A DNA stretch of 64,000 nt, taken from Gracilimonas halophila (GTDB taxonomy: Bacteria; Bacteroidota; Rhodothermia; Balneolales; Balneolaceae). This document shows, piece by piece, positions 51,897 through 61,467 of the stretch. The position numbers and the translations under genes were made by a program. Position 1 is the stretch's first letter. Each line of letters starts with the position of its first letter. The notes below the pieces were generated by a model. The model did no database searches and was not told the DNA's origin. It saw only the letters and a program-made list of their open reading frames with translations. The stretch covers positions 62,001-126,000 of the forward strand of contig NZ_JBHULI010000001.1 in the NCBI RefSeq assembly GCF_042684365.1. Reading direction: 5' to 3'.

Positions 51897-53624
51897 GTGG
51901 ACACTAAATCAACTTTTTCAAATACTGAAGAACGCCAAAGCCGGTTTGAACTGCGTACCCTGCTTGAAACTAGCAGAATGCTTATTGAATCGCAGGAGCC
52001 GGATTTTGTCTTGAATAATTTGTTACTCATCACAATGGGCAAGCTTTTGGTTCCAAAGGGTATGATCCTTATCAATAAAGGCTCTGATCATTTTTATCAG
52101 GTGAGTAAGATCAAAGGAAGAAGCTCACTTTCAGAAAATGATACCATCCAACTGAATTTCCCGGAAATGACTCTGGAGGATGCTATTATTCAGGGTACAG
52201 ATCATCCTGAGATCACAAAAAAATTAGGTCTTGCAGACGAAAGTATTTTCTTCAACCTGCGCACCACTAACCATCATCTCGGATTTTTATGCTTGGGCCC
52301 CAAAGGCACCAAAAAACCTCTTACCGATAGTGAATTAGAGTTTATTGAAAGCCTGACCATTATTTCTTCAGTGGCCATAGCTAATTCCAGGATGTTTCAG
52401 GAACTTCGCCTTATAAATAGAAAGCTTGACAGAAAAGTACATGACCTTCATACCCTTCTTGAGCTAAGCAAAGATTTTAACCTCATGGTTGACAGGGATG
52501 AGATCGCCCGCACTTTCAAGTTTGCCATGCTTGGGCAAATGTTGATACGGACATTCTTCTTTGTTCTGGATATTGAAGATGAAAAATCTATTTTAGCAAG
52601 CAGCGGACTTAAAGAGAAACCGTCCAAAAAAGAACTGAATACATTATTTGAACTTGAAGATGTATTCTATTGTGAAGAAAATCACGATTGCCCATTTCTG
52701 GATAAAAATGACATTCGTCTTGTGATCGCCTTGTATTTTCAGAATGAAAAGATCGGGGTTGTTGGGGTTGGTGCTCCTGCTAATAATGAGTCGTATGGCA
52801 AAGAGCAGGTGGATTTTCTGCAGTCTCTTGGAAATTTAGCCCTCCTCACCATACAAAAAACTCTTTTACTGGAAGAACAAGTCGAGAAAAAACGCATGGA
52901 GGAAGAGCTGAACCTGGCGAAAACCATTCAGCAAGGCTTGTTACCATCACCCATTCCAAAGATCAAAGGTTTCGATCTCAAAGCTACCAATATATCATCA
53001 AGACAGGTTGGGGGAGATTATTTTGATATCGTGGAAACCCCCGATGGCGGAAGTATACTTGCTATTGCTGATGTAACAGGAAAAGGAGTCCCCGCTTCTC
53101 TTTTAATGGCAAACTTGCAGTCTATGTTACACGCACTGGCTCCCATAGATATCACTTTAGCCGAAGCCACAGGAAGTATTAACAATATTATATATGAGAA
53201 TACTCCACCTGATAAGTTCATTACCTTTTTCTGGGGTAAGATATCAGCTGATGGTAAGAAGTTTGACTATGTAAATGCCGGGCATAATAATCCACTTTTA
53301 TTTCGGGAAGGAAATAATAAACCTATCGAGCTTGATAAAGGAGGCGTTATATTAGGCGCTATGCCGTCCATAGCACCATATGAATCAGCATCCGTAGAAT
53401 TTCAGCCCGGAGATGTAGTGGTCCTTTATACTGATGGGGTAACTGAAGCTATGAATCCCCAAAATACAGAAGAGTATGAAGAGGATCGCTTAATAGCTTG
53501 TCTTGAAAAGAACCTAAAAAAACCTTCTCAGGATATTATGGACGCTGTGATTGAAGATATCACAGATTTCTCAGATGGGGTGCAGTATGATGATATCACT
53601 TTGATGGTCCTTAAAGTCAATTAA
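51897..53624 (+). CDS. PP2C phosphatase with GAF-type sensor regions (RsbU-like)
   Basis: 575 residues starting at GTG. Two GAF-like regions (about 15-165 and 180-325) precede a helical linker (EEQVEKKRMEEELNLAKTIQ) and a SpoIIE-type PP2C domain from about 355. Metal-site aspartates are visible in GGDYFDIV, ADVTGKG, YTDGV and YDDITLM. It should dephosphorylate the STAS protein when the GAF regions sense a signal. No membrane segment, so the signal is intracellular. Its last 8 bases overlap the convergent MltF-type gene. Confidence 0.92.
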   Translation: MDTKSTFSNTEERQSRFELRTLLETSRMLIESQEPDFVLNNLLLITMGKLLVPKGMILINKGSDHFYQVSKIKGRSSLSENDTIQLNFPEMTLEDAIIQGTDHPEITKKLGLADESIFFNLRTTNHHLGFLCLGPKGTKKPLTDSELEFIESLTIISSVAIANSRMFQELRLINRKLDRKVHDLHTLLELSKDFNLMVDRDEIARTFKFAMLGQMLIRTFFFVLDIEDEKSILASSGLKEKPSKKELNTLFELEDVFYCEENHDCPFLDKNDIRLVIALYFQNEKIGVVGVGAPANNESYGKEQVDFLQSLGNLALLTIQKTLLLEEQVEKKRMEEELNLAKTIQQGLLPSPIPKIKGFDLKATNISSRQVGGDYFDIVETPDGGSILAIADVTGKGVPASLLMANLQSMLHALAPIDITLAEATGSINNIIYENTPPDKFITFFWGKISADGKKFDYVNAGHNNPLLFREGNNKPIELDKGGVILGAMPSIAPYESASVEFQPGDVVVLYTDGVTEAMNPQNTEEYEEDRLIACLEKNLKKPSQDIMDAVIEDITDFSDGVQYDDITLMVLKVN

Positions 53625-55128
53625 GTGTCTGAAGCCCCAATACGCCGCCTGAACCTGTAGATTGTTTAGCTTGGTTGTAAGCCAATACTGTTTGATACGT
53701 ATTGTATCGATTCATGATCTCATTCACATATCGTACCGTTTCGATGCCGCGGGCAAATCCATATCTCGCATTTTGATAATACTTCCTTTGCATTAACCTG
53801 AGCAATGCCTCTGAAACATTATTCCATTCATTCGGATCTTTATTGTGATCGATCGCGAGGCGACGCGCATCCGCTAAATGGCCCTGACCTACATTATAAG
53901 CAGCCAAAGCAAATGACCATCGATTGGTGGAATCCATATATGAATAATGCTTTAGATGAGAGGATAGAATTTTAGCTCCTTCTCTAATATTTACTTCAGG
54001 TATGTATAGTGAATCAGAAGAGATCTCTGAAAAACGAGGTAAAACCTGCATGATCCCAACAGCGCCGGCCCAACTAACCGATGAGGGATTAAACTTAGAC
54101 TCCTGAGCTGCAATAGCAGTTAACATCACCCAATCCAGGTCAAATTCCGTAGCTACTTCCTTGATCATATTATCATATGGAGAGAACGTCCCAATCTGCC
54201 CTTCCTGATAGCCCGGGCTAAAATAATCGGCAATTTGATTTCCGGACTCAAAATATTTCTTTCGGAGTACATTCAAAAAAGCAGATCGTTTTGGAACACC
54301 ATCTTCATCAAAACGAAAATGCTTATACAAAAACCTGTTCAGTTGATGTTCCAGATCAGGAGCATTTGTACGAATGGCCCATGCAATGGTATCGCTTTCG
54401 GCGATCAAGGGCCCTTTCACTAATCCTGACATATATTTACTGGCTGCCTCGTAAATGTTGTCATCAGCTATGGTGGCCTGATGGGTCCCATCTGCCACCT
54501 GAAACAGCACGGTCTCCGTGTCCATATCTTCAGGTATTACATTGATCTGAACCGGAAAACCCTGTTCTCTCAATTCCTGCAGGCGCACGAAATATGAACT
54601 GTTTCTTCTCACGCTAATTGGGATACCTTCAAGATCTGTTATACTTTCAGGCTTGAACCCCAGATCATCTGAAACTACAACCTGCTGATCAACAATATTA
54701 TATGGACGGGTAAATTTAACTACCTGTTTTCTTTCAGGTGTAATAGTATAATTAGCTGCAATAATATCGCCCCTTCCACTATTTAAAAGATCATAAGGAC
54801 TTTCATCCGGGCCGGGTATTATTACTTCCAGCGCGAGCTCATTTTCTTTTGTAAACTCTTTGAGCAACTCATACTCAAAACCTACTTGTATCCCTCTATA
54901 CAAAAAGTAAGATCCTGAACTATAGCTCGTGATCATTCGGAGCACACCATTCTTTTTGATCTTGGAAAGATCTTTTTCGACCGGCTCCATCACCGTAACA
55001 GGTAATGTAATATCACTCTCTTGGGTTTTCTCGACATCACCGGAACACCCCATGAATAAAAGCACCCCAATTCCGCCTAGCACCAAATACCTTGATGCCC
55101 TGCTGATATGTATATTTTTAATAACCAT
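53617..55128 (-). CDS. mltF: MltF-type lytic transglycosylase lipoprotein
   Basis: A 503-residue lipoprotein (lipobox FMGC) with a periplasmic solute-binding-protein type 3 domain (about 50-290) fused to a C-terminal SLT lytic transglycosylase domain (about 325-470). The catalytic Glu lies in TAIAAQESKFNP, followed by GAVGIMQVLP and LAAYNVGQGHL, all family hallmarks. It cuts the glycan strands of peptidoglycan; in MltF the sensor domain binds muropeptides and controls activity. It is monocistronic. The 270 bases upstream hold no gene that I can see. Confidence 0.92.
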   Translation of the reverse strand: MVIKNIHISRASRYLVLGGIGVLLFMGCSGDVEKTQESDITLPVTVMEPVEKDLSKIKKNGVLRMITSYSSGSYFLYRGIQVGFEYELLKEFTKENELALEVIIPGPDESPYDLLNSGRGDIIAANYTITPERKQVVKFTRPYNIVDQQVVVSDDLGFKPESITDLEGIPISVRRNSSYFVRLQELREQGFPVQINVIPEDMDTETVLFQVADGTHQATIADDNIYEAASKYMSGLVKGPLIAESDTIAWAIRTNAPDLEHQLNRFLYKHFRFDEDGVPKRSAFLNVLRKKYFESGNQIADYFSPGYQEGQIGTFSPYDNMIKEVATEFDLDWVMLTAIAAQESKFNPSSVSWAGAVGIMQVLPRFSEISSDSLYIPEVNIREGAKILSSHLKHYSYMDSTNRWSFALAAYNVGQGHLADARRLAIDHNKDPNEWNNVSEALLRLMQRKYYQNARYGFARGIETVRYVNEIMNRYNTYQTVLAYNQAKQSTGSGGVLGLQTLN

Positions 55129-55398
55129 GTATTAAGGTTGTTCTCATTATCAATGTTAAATTATAATGAATCTACAAATCCAAATACCTTACGTAAACTA
55201 CACTTAATTTGTGTGAATTACTTCAATCTTAGCATTGTCTAATTTATTCGAGCTTTTAAACTTTTAAAGATGCCAAAAGGTTCACGAACATTCGTAGAAT
55301 TCTGTTTTTTATAAACTTAAGAGATGCGTTCTAATTCTTAAAAAGGTTCTGTATCACATTTAGAGTTATAGAGCTCTCTAATCTTATGATCGTCTATA

Positions 55399-56316
55399 CT
55401 ACTCAGAATTTGTTTTCAGACGTTTTGGCTTCTTTTTCCAGGTTAACGTCACCCCTATTAATGTGACAAATATAGCTATGAATGATAATACTTCCGGCAA
55501 TTCTCCGATAATAAAAAAGGCCAGAATGGTTGCAAATATCGGTTCTGTCAGAATCAAGGTGGATAGCAAAGTAGGTGATACATATTTTACAGCATAGTTT
55601 AGTGAACCATGCCCCATCAGCTGCGGTCCTACAGCTAGTGCTATTCCTGCCCAAAGTACTACCGGTTCAATATGTGTCGGTATTCCCTCCACAACCAACA
55701 AAATAACCAAACAGGTAGCTGCCGCATAACCATACACCGGAAATACATATCCCAGCCATGATCTATTTTGCCGTACCGTTCTTCCAATTAAAAAATACAC
55801 GGCGAAAATAGCCGCTGCGGCAAAAGCCATCGCATTACCCAACACCGGGTTGGCAAAAGTGGACTCACTGCTATAATCAGAGTAACCCAATAGAACAGAG
55901 CCTGAGAAAGCAATAAATACGCCGATCCATACAGTTGATGCAAACTTCATTTTGAATAAAACCCGCTCTGCGATTATAAGCATGATGGGATGGATAGTTA
56001 CCAAAACAGAGGCTGATGCAACGGAGGTAAAGAACAGTGAGCTTGTCCATAGCGTGAAGTGCAACCCCAATGCAATACCGGCTAATGCCATCCATTTGCT
56101 TTCATTGCCAACAGATTTGACATCATATTTTTTACTCTTCTTTTGATACAAATAAACGGGAATCAACATCAGGAATGCCCCAATGGTGCGGATGGTCACA
56201 AGGAGGAGAGCGGAATAATCCGTAGCGAATTTTACCAGAACCGGTGCAATTCCGAAAGTTGAAAGACCAACAGCAAGAATACCGTAAACTTTTAATTTGG
56301 AGTAGGGATGATCCAA
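55399..56316 (-). CDS. EamA/DMT-family transporter
   Basis: A 305-residue inner-membrane protein made of two repeated five-helix EamA halves, ten helices in total. The second half starts near residue 150 (GNAMAFAAAAIFAVYFLIGR). The C-terminal tail is basic (WKKKPKRLK), consistent with the positive-inside rule. Substrate unknown; the family exports amino acids, nucleosides or other metabolites. It starts 6 bases after the DUF4293 gene, so the two are co-transcribed. Confidence 0.87.
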   Translation of the reverse strand: MDHPYSKLKVYGILAVGLSTFGIAPVLVKFATDYSALLLVTIRTIGAFLMLIPVYLYQKKSKKYDVKSVGNESKWMALAGIALGLHFTLWTSSLFFTSVASASVLVTIHPIMLIIAERVLFKMKFASTVWIGVFIAFSGSVLLGYSDYSSESTFANPVLGNAMAFAAAAIFAVYFLIGRTVRQNRSWLGYVFPVYGYAAATCLVILLVVEGIPTHIEPVVLWAGIALAVGPQLMGHGSLNYAVKYVSPTLLSTLILTEPIFATILAFFIIGELPEVLSFIAIFVTLIGVTLTWKKKPKRLKTNSE

Positions 56317-56322
56317 AATAAC

Positions 56323-56730
56323 CTACCGGATCCTGTCCATAGAACGCACCAGCTCTTCATCCTTCCGAATAAAACGCATGGCAAGAATTTGAAAGATCAA
56401 GCCTGCAAAAACAAGCCCTGTTCCCAAAGCTTCATCCCAAAGATATGTCCCAATACCACCCAAAGAGAACAAAACCCCGATACAAAAGCCAAAACCGATC
56501 ACCTGAAAGAGAGCCGCACGTTTTACCCACGTAATTTGAGTGTTCCGGTTATTATAAAGAAATATGCTTGTGATATTCAGTGCCATAGCGATCAATAATG
56601 AACTTGCCAGGCCGATACCAATCCATGCCTGAGGATCGTCCATGGCTTTCTCATAAATAGGAGTAAAATAGACTGTTACATTTAGCAATGTTGCGAGTAT
56701 TAGAAATAAGGTCTGAAGTCGTTGTATCAC
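56323..56730 (-). CDS. DUF4293 family membrane protein
   Basis: 135 residues, four hydrophobic helices. The family pattern is clear: MIQRLQTLFLILATLLN at the start, IFLYNNRNTQITW in the middle, and the ending MRFIRKDEELVRSMDRIR. DUF4293 proteins are confined largely to Bacteroidota-like bacteria and have no known function. First gene of a pair with the EamA transporter. Confidence 0.9.
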   Translation of the reverse strand: MIQRLQTLFLILATLLNVTVYFTPIYEKAMDDPQAWIGIGLASSLLIAMALNITSIFLYNNRNTQITWVKRAALFQVIGFGFCIGVLFSLGGIGTYLWDEALGTGLVFAGLIFQILAMRFIRKDEELVRSMDRIR

Positions 56731-56774
56731 GGAAATAGGTTTTGAGTTTTTGCTAAAGATAAAAGTTTTCAGAC

Positions 56775-56809
56775 ATAAAAAAGTCCGTACCTGTTAAAAG
56801 TACGGACTT
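56775..56809 (-). terminator. Terminator after the RND efflux operon
   Basis: On the minus strand a perfect 10-bp stem (AAGTCCGTAC / GTACGGACTT) is followed by a T-run. It lies 23 bases past the RND transporter stop and closes the efflux operon. Confidence 0.9.
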
Positions 56810-56832
56810 CATTATTCAACATTTTTGATCTT

Positions 56833-59800
56833 TTAATCGACTGCAAGTTCCGGCGTTTTCCGGGTTTTTGATTCCCCGTTAAGTTCACTTTGATCTTTAA
56901 TGATACCAGGCTCGGTAGTGCCAAACATGGTTTTATTCAAGGACCGGCGGGTTCGTTCTATTGAACTGTAAAGCACTGGTACAAGAATCAATGTTAACGC
57001 GGTGGCAAAGGTTAACCCTACAATTACGGCTATGGCCATTGGCCCCCACCAGGCCGCTTGCTCACCACCCATGTAAATATACGAACCCAGATTTGTTAAA
57101 AACTCGATTGGCGTTCCTACCAAAACGATGAAGTCAAAGTTGAAACCGATAGCCAGCGGTACAAGTCCAAGTGTTGTGGTGATAGCTGTCAGGATTACCG
57201 GGCGGAAACGTACTTTACCGCCTTTTACTAACGCATCTCGTAAATTCAAACCATCTCGTTCGCGGAGGATATCCACATAATCAATAAGTACGATAGCGTT
57301 ATTTACTACAATACCCGCCAGAGAAATGATCCCAAGAAATGCCATCAAACCAAATGCCATCTGGAAAGTTACCAGCCCATAGAATACTCCGGCCATAGAC
57401 ATGATAACTGAACTTAAAATAATGAGCGGTTTTGCTACCGAGTTAAACTGAGAAACCAATATAAAGGTGATCAAAAACAAGGCAATCAGGAAGGCTACTC
57501 CCAGGAACTCGAATGAGTCATCCTGCTCTTGTTGCTGCCCGGTCCACCCGTAGTTATACCCTTCAGGAAGATCCTCAAGATAATCGGAAAGTACTCCCTG
57601 AACTTCAGCTAATACGGCGTTGGCTTGATATCCGGAGCGTACGTCAGCACTTATGGTAATTACTCTTTCGGAATCTTTGTGATTGATCCCACCGAGCCCA
57701 TCACTAACTTTCCAAGTTGCTACCTCTGAAAGAGGGATCTGGTTTGCTTCTTGGAATATAGTCAAGTCACTTAAGGTGCTCATGTCGTCTCGGTATTCAT
57801 CACTTAACCGGACAATGATATCGTACTCATCTTTGCCGTCCCGAAATTTCGAAGCTTCAACACCGTTAATTGCCTGACGGATGGTCATTCCAATTGTATT
57901 GGTGCTTAACTCATATAATGCTGCTTTTTCACGGTCTACCTCAATCCTTACTTCAGGGCGCGCTTCGGGAAGGTTCGACTCCAGTCCATCCATTTTTGCG
58001 AAAACTGAATCTTCTTCAAGAATGGCCAAAACACGATCTGAAATGGTCGTAAGTTGGTCCATATTGGAACCATAAATTTCAAGATTTACCGGCTTTCCGG
58101 TTGGAGGGCCATTTGGCGGTTGCTCCACCGTAATTTTAGCACCTACGATATTTTCGGTCATATGATTTCTGAGGAATTCCATGGCTTCAAACACATCACC
58201 CTCGCGTTCCTGGAAATCGACAAAATTTAACGCAACTGTACCTTTGTTTGGGGTATTCCCGCCCCCGCTTGAGCCAGGATCGGCAGTTATACTTGCACCG
58301 GATGTTGCCAGCACACTATTTACATCCACATAGTTGGGAAGGTTTTCAACGCGGTCCCTAACCTCATCAACTATCGTTTTTGTGAACTCTACATCTGACC
58401 CAATCGGTGTTTCAATCTGGATATATACATCTTTAGGTGGGATATCTTCCGGGAAAAACTCTGTTCCGGGATTAAATGCCATCAACATAAATACACTTGA
58501 GATCAGCACGGCTATTGAAATACCGATTGTACTTCTCCGGTGATCAAGAGCCCAAACAAGCGATGTTTCATATTTATTTATAACACTGTTTAGCCCATCT
58601 CTTTGCCACCAGCGACCAATAGGCTCAAGGATGTATTTATTACTTAGCCAGAATGCGACTCCTAATATGATGAGCATCATCCAGCTAACAAAACTTGAAA
58701 GCAGGGCAATTACCGCAAAAAAGGCTGCCGCTCCGAATAGAATTCGTTTTCCGCTTTTAGTTAGGGAGGCTCTGTTCTCTTGACCATCCACCTTCATGAA
58801 GAGCGCACAGATCACCGGATTGATAATCAACCCAACAAATAGTGAACTTGAAAGTGTAATGATGAGCGTTTTTGGCAGATAGCTCATAAACTGACCTACC
58901 ACTCCCGGCCAAAACACCATAGGTGCAAATGCTGCAATAGTAGTCATAGTACCCGCAATAATGGGCACGGCAACTTCACCGGTTCCCTTCTTAGCAGCTT
59001 CAAAATTATCGTAACCCTCTTCCAAATAACGATAAATATTTTCTACCACCACAATGGCATTATCAACCAGCATACCCAATGAAAGGATCAGTGAAAAAAG
59101 CACGATCATGTTCATGGTAATACCAATTGCAGAAAGCACAATAAACGATAAAAACATAGAGAGAGGGATAGAAACTCCGACAAAAGAAGCATTTCTCACT
59201 CCAAGGAAAAACAGTAATACGCCAACCACCAATATCAGGCCTGAAATGATGTTGTTCTCAAGGTTACTCACCATCGATATAACTTCAACACTTTGGTCGT
59301 TTGTGATGGTGTAGGTAGTTGTTGGAGGAAGAGTGGGGATGGCTTCATCCAGGATTTCTTTCGTTCGTTCGCCTGTTTCAAGGATATTCTCACCAGTCCG
59401 CTTTTTAACACCCAGCGTTACTACCGGAGCTGTTCCAAGTTCGGAATAGGTCTCCCTTTCCTTAAAACCAAAAGTCACACTTGCCACATCACGAATATAG
59501 ATTGGGCTCTGCTCTTCACCCTTAATAACGATGTCTTCCAAAAGAGCAGGATCATCATATTGCCCGGGTACGCGAAGTAAGAATTTTTTAGTCCCCACAG
59601 ATATATCCCCACCGGGAACAGTAACATTTTCTGCAGATATTGCCTGTATTATTTCTCCAAATGCAATACCGTAATACTTCATTTTCGCCAGGTCAACATC
59701 TACCTGAACTTCTCTCTCCAAAGCGCCGGTCAGGTCTACACCAAGAACCGATGGGATGGCCTCTATTTTATCTTGCAGATCTTCCGCAATCTCTTTTAGT

Positions 59801-60327
59801 ATTTCTTCATCATACTTTCCAGAAAGGTTCACGTTCATTATCGGGAACTCTGATAAGTTGATTTCCTGTACTACCGGATCTTCAGCATCTTCGGGAAGTT
59901 CAGGTTTTGCCAGATCAACTTTTTCCCGCACTTTTTGCAATGCATCTTCAATGTCTACACTAGGTTCAAACTCCAGGTTGATGTTTGAATATCCCTCTGA
60001 AGATGTAGATGTCATTGTTTTAACATCTGAGATATTACCCAGCTCATCTTCGAGCTTACGCGTTATCAAACTCTCCATATCTTCAGGTGATACTCCCGGA
60101 TACACGGTAACCACAAAAATATTTGGGATGTTGATACTTGGAAAACTCTCTTTTGGAATGTTGATATAGGACACGACTCCCATTACCGCTACCAGTGTAA
60201 TCAAAACCAATACGCTGATCCGGTTATTTATGGAAAAGCTAGATAACCAAAATTCCTTGCGGTTGTCCGCATCTGGCAGAGAGGCCCCTTTTGTTAAATG
60301 TCCGTTCTTTTGTTGATCGGTACTCAT
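56833..60327 (-). CDS. RND efflux transporter (AcrB/HAE1-like)
   Basis: A 1,164-residue inner-membrane proton-driven pump with the usual 12-helix duplicated layout. Helix 4 proton-relay aspartates are in SLGMLVDNAIVVVENIYR, and the second half carries GIVVNNAIVLIDY. Porter-domain motifs such as FPEDIPPKDVYI and NYGWTGQQQE are present. It is about 120 residues longer than AcrB; the extra length is mainly a hydrophobic insertion near residues 520-580 (FGAAAFFAVIALLSSFVSWM and a further helix) between the two halves, as seen in some HAE1 subgroups. It follows the membrane-fusion gene by 18 bases, and forms a tripartite pump with it and TolC. Substrates unknown. Confidence 0.93.
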   Translation of the reverse strand: MSTDQQKNGHLTKGASLPDADNRKEFWLSSFSINNRISVLVLITLVAVMGVVSYINIPKESFPSINIPNIFVVTVYPGVSPEDMESLITRKLEDELGNISDVKTMTSTSSEGYSNINLEFEPSVDIEDALQKVREKVDLAKPELPEDAEDPVVQEINLSEFPIMNVNLSGKYDEEILKEIAEDLQDKIEAIPSVLGVDLTGALEREVQVDVDLAKMKYYGIAFGEIIQAISAENVTVPGGDISVGTKKFLLRVPGQYDDPALLEDIVIKGEEQSPIYIRDVASVTFGFKERETYSELGTAPVVTLGVKKRTGENILETGERTKEILDEAIPTLPPTTTYTITNDQSVEVISMVSNLENNIISGLILVVGVLLFFLGVRNASFVGVSIPLSMFLSFIVLSAIGITMNMIVLFSLILSLGMLVDNAIVVVENIYRYLEEGYDNFEAAKKGTGEVAVPIIAGTMTTIAAFAPMVFWPGVVGQFMSYLPKTLIITLSSSLFVGLIINPVICALFMKVDGQENRASLTKSGKRILFGAAAFFAVIALLSSFVSWMMLIILGVAFWLSNKYILEPIGRWWQRDGLNSVINKYETSLVWALDHRRSTIGISIAVLISSVFMLMAFNPGTEFFPEDIPPKDVYIQIETPIGSDVEFTKTIVDEVRDRVENLPNYVDVNSVLATSGASITADPGSSGGGNTPNKGTVALNFVDFQEREGDVFEAMEFLRNHMTENIVGAKITVEQPPNGPPTGKPVNLEIYGSNMDQLTTISDRVLAILEEDSVFAKMDGLESNLPEARPEVRIEVDREKAALYELSTNTIGMTIRQAINGVEASKFRDGKDEYDIIVRLSDEYRDDMSTLSDLTIFQEANQIPLSEVATWKVSDGLGGINHKDSERVITISADVRSGYQANAVLAEVQGVLSDYLEDLPEGYNYGWTGQQQEQDDSFEFLGVAFLIALFLITFILVSQFNSVAKPLIILSSVIMSMAGVFYGLVTFQMAFGLMAFLGIISLAGIVVNNAIVLIDYVDILRERDGLNLRDALVKGGKVRFRPVILTAITTTLGLVPLAIGFNFDFIVLVGTPIEFLTNLGSYIYMGGEQAAWWGPMAIAVIVGLTFATALTLILVPVLYSSIERTRRSLNKTMFGTTEPGIIKDQSELNGESKTRKTPELAVD

Positions 60328-60345
60328 AATGATTTCCGAATAAAA

Positions 60346-61467
60346 TTAATTTGATGCTATTTCTGTGCTAGCTGATTCCTTAACTGTCACCCGCATGCCA
60401 TCATCTAAAAAGGCGGAGCCAATGGTGATCAGTTTGTCATCCGGCATCAGCCCTTTTTCAATAATTACATCCGTTTTATAGGATGGACCCAATTCTACTA
60501 CTATCTCGCTTGCAACAGGATCTCCTTTTTCATTTTGAGAAAGCACATACACTACATATCCATTTCTTTTGGAGTAGATATATTCTTCGCTTATAGCCAG
60601 AACACTATCTCTTCTAAGCGTATTTAGTCGAAGGTTGGCTATCATATCTACTTTGTATTGATTCGCTTTTTGAGGTAGATCCACCTCGATCCTAAAAGTT
60701 CTGTTCTGCGGATTGATACTGCTTCCCGTGTAAGCGATAGGTGTATTAAGTGTGTCACTGTCTTGCGTATCAAACCATACAGATACGTCATCTCCGGTCT
60801 GTACAACATCGGCATATCGGGCTGGCACTCCAGCGGATATGATATAATCCTCTGATCCAATCAACCTGATAACGGGTGTCCCGGCGGCAACCATTTCACC
60901 AACTTCAACCATCCTGGACTCAAGCTTACCTTTGAAAGGAGCCTTTATACTCGTGTTTGCTAAGTCAACTTTTATGGACTCAAGTGATGAATTCATTTGC
61001 TCATAGTTATACTTGGCATTCAGGTATTCGATCTCCGACCCAATTCCATCTTCCTCATATATCCTTTTTAACCGTTCGTAATTTTCCTTCGCCTGACTGG
61101 CAAGAGCCTCTAACCGGGCTTTTTCTTGCCTCAGTTTTGCATCATCAATTTTAACAATGGTCTGGCCTTTTCGAACTTGCTCACCTTCTGATACAGCATA
61201 GGACATAACCCTGCCATTTACTTCTGCAGAGATCATAATATCATTAGATGTTTCCACAGTACCGATAACCCGCACATAGCTGGTAAATGTACGAGGCTTT
61301 ACATCCTGAGTAACTACATTTACTGATTTCACCAGCTCATCTCCACTTTCAGCCATTTCAGCATTATCGCCGGAACAAGCACTTACTAATACCGACAGTG
61401 ATAGAGCAATTAGATAATTAAATTTTTTCATTCTGATTGTGTTCTTGTCTTTTCTGTTAAAAATCAT
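60346..61467 (-). CDS. RND efflux membrane-fusion (periplasmic adaptor) lipoprotein
   Basis: Links the RND pump to TolC. The lipoprotein signal ends in VSAC, then a lipoyl-like half-motif (GRVMSYAVSEGEQVRKGQTI), a coiled-coil hairpin (about 115-165), the second half-motif (IKAPFKGKLESRMVEVGEMV) and a beta-barrel region. Two starts compete: the ATG at 61467 overlaps the tolC-like stop as ATGA, suggesting translational coupling; the ATG at 61431 gives a textbook signal peptide (MKKFNYLIALSLS). I keep the longer frame, since the 12 extra residues are basic and compatible with a signal n-region. Confidence 0.9.
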   Translation of the reverse strand: MIFNRKDKNTIRMKKFNYLIALSLSVLVSACSGDNAEMAESGDELVKSVNVVTQDVKPRTFTSYVRVIGTVETSNDIMISAEVNGRVMSYAVSEGEQVRKGQTIVKIDDAKLRQEKARLEALASQAKENYERLKRIYEEDGIGSEIEYLNAKYNYEQMNSSLESIKVDLANTSIKAPFKGKLESRMVEVGEMVAAGTPVIRLIGSEDYIISAGVPARYADVVQTGDDVSVWFDTQDSDTLNTPIAYTGSSINPQNRTFRIEVDLPQKANQYKVDMIANLRLNTLRRDSVLAISEEYIYSKRNGYVVYVLSQNEKGDPVASEIVVELGPSYKTDVIIEKGLMPDDKLITIGSAFLDDGMRVTVKESASTEIASN

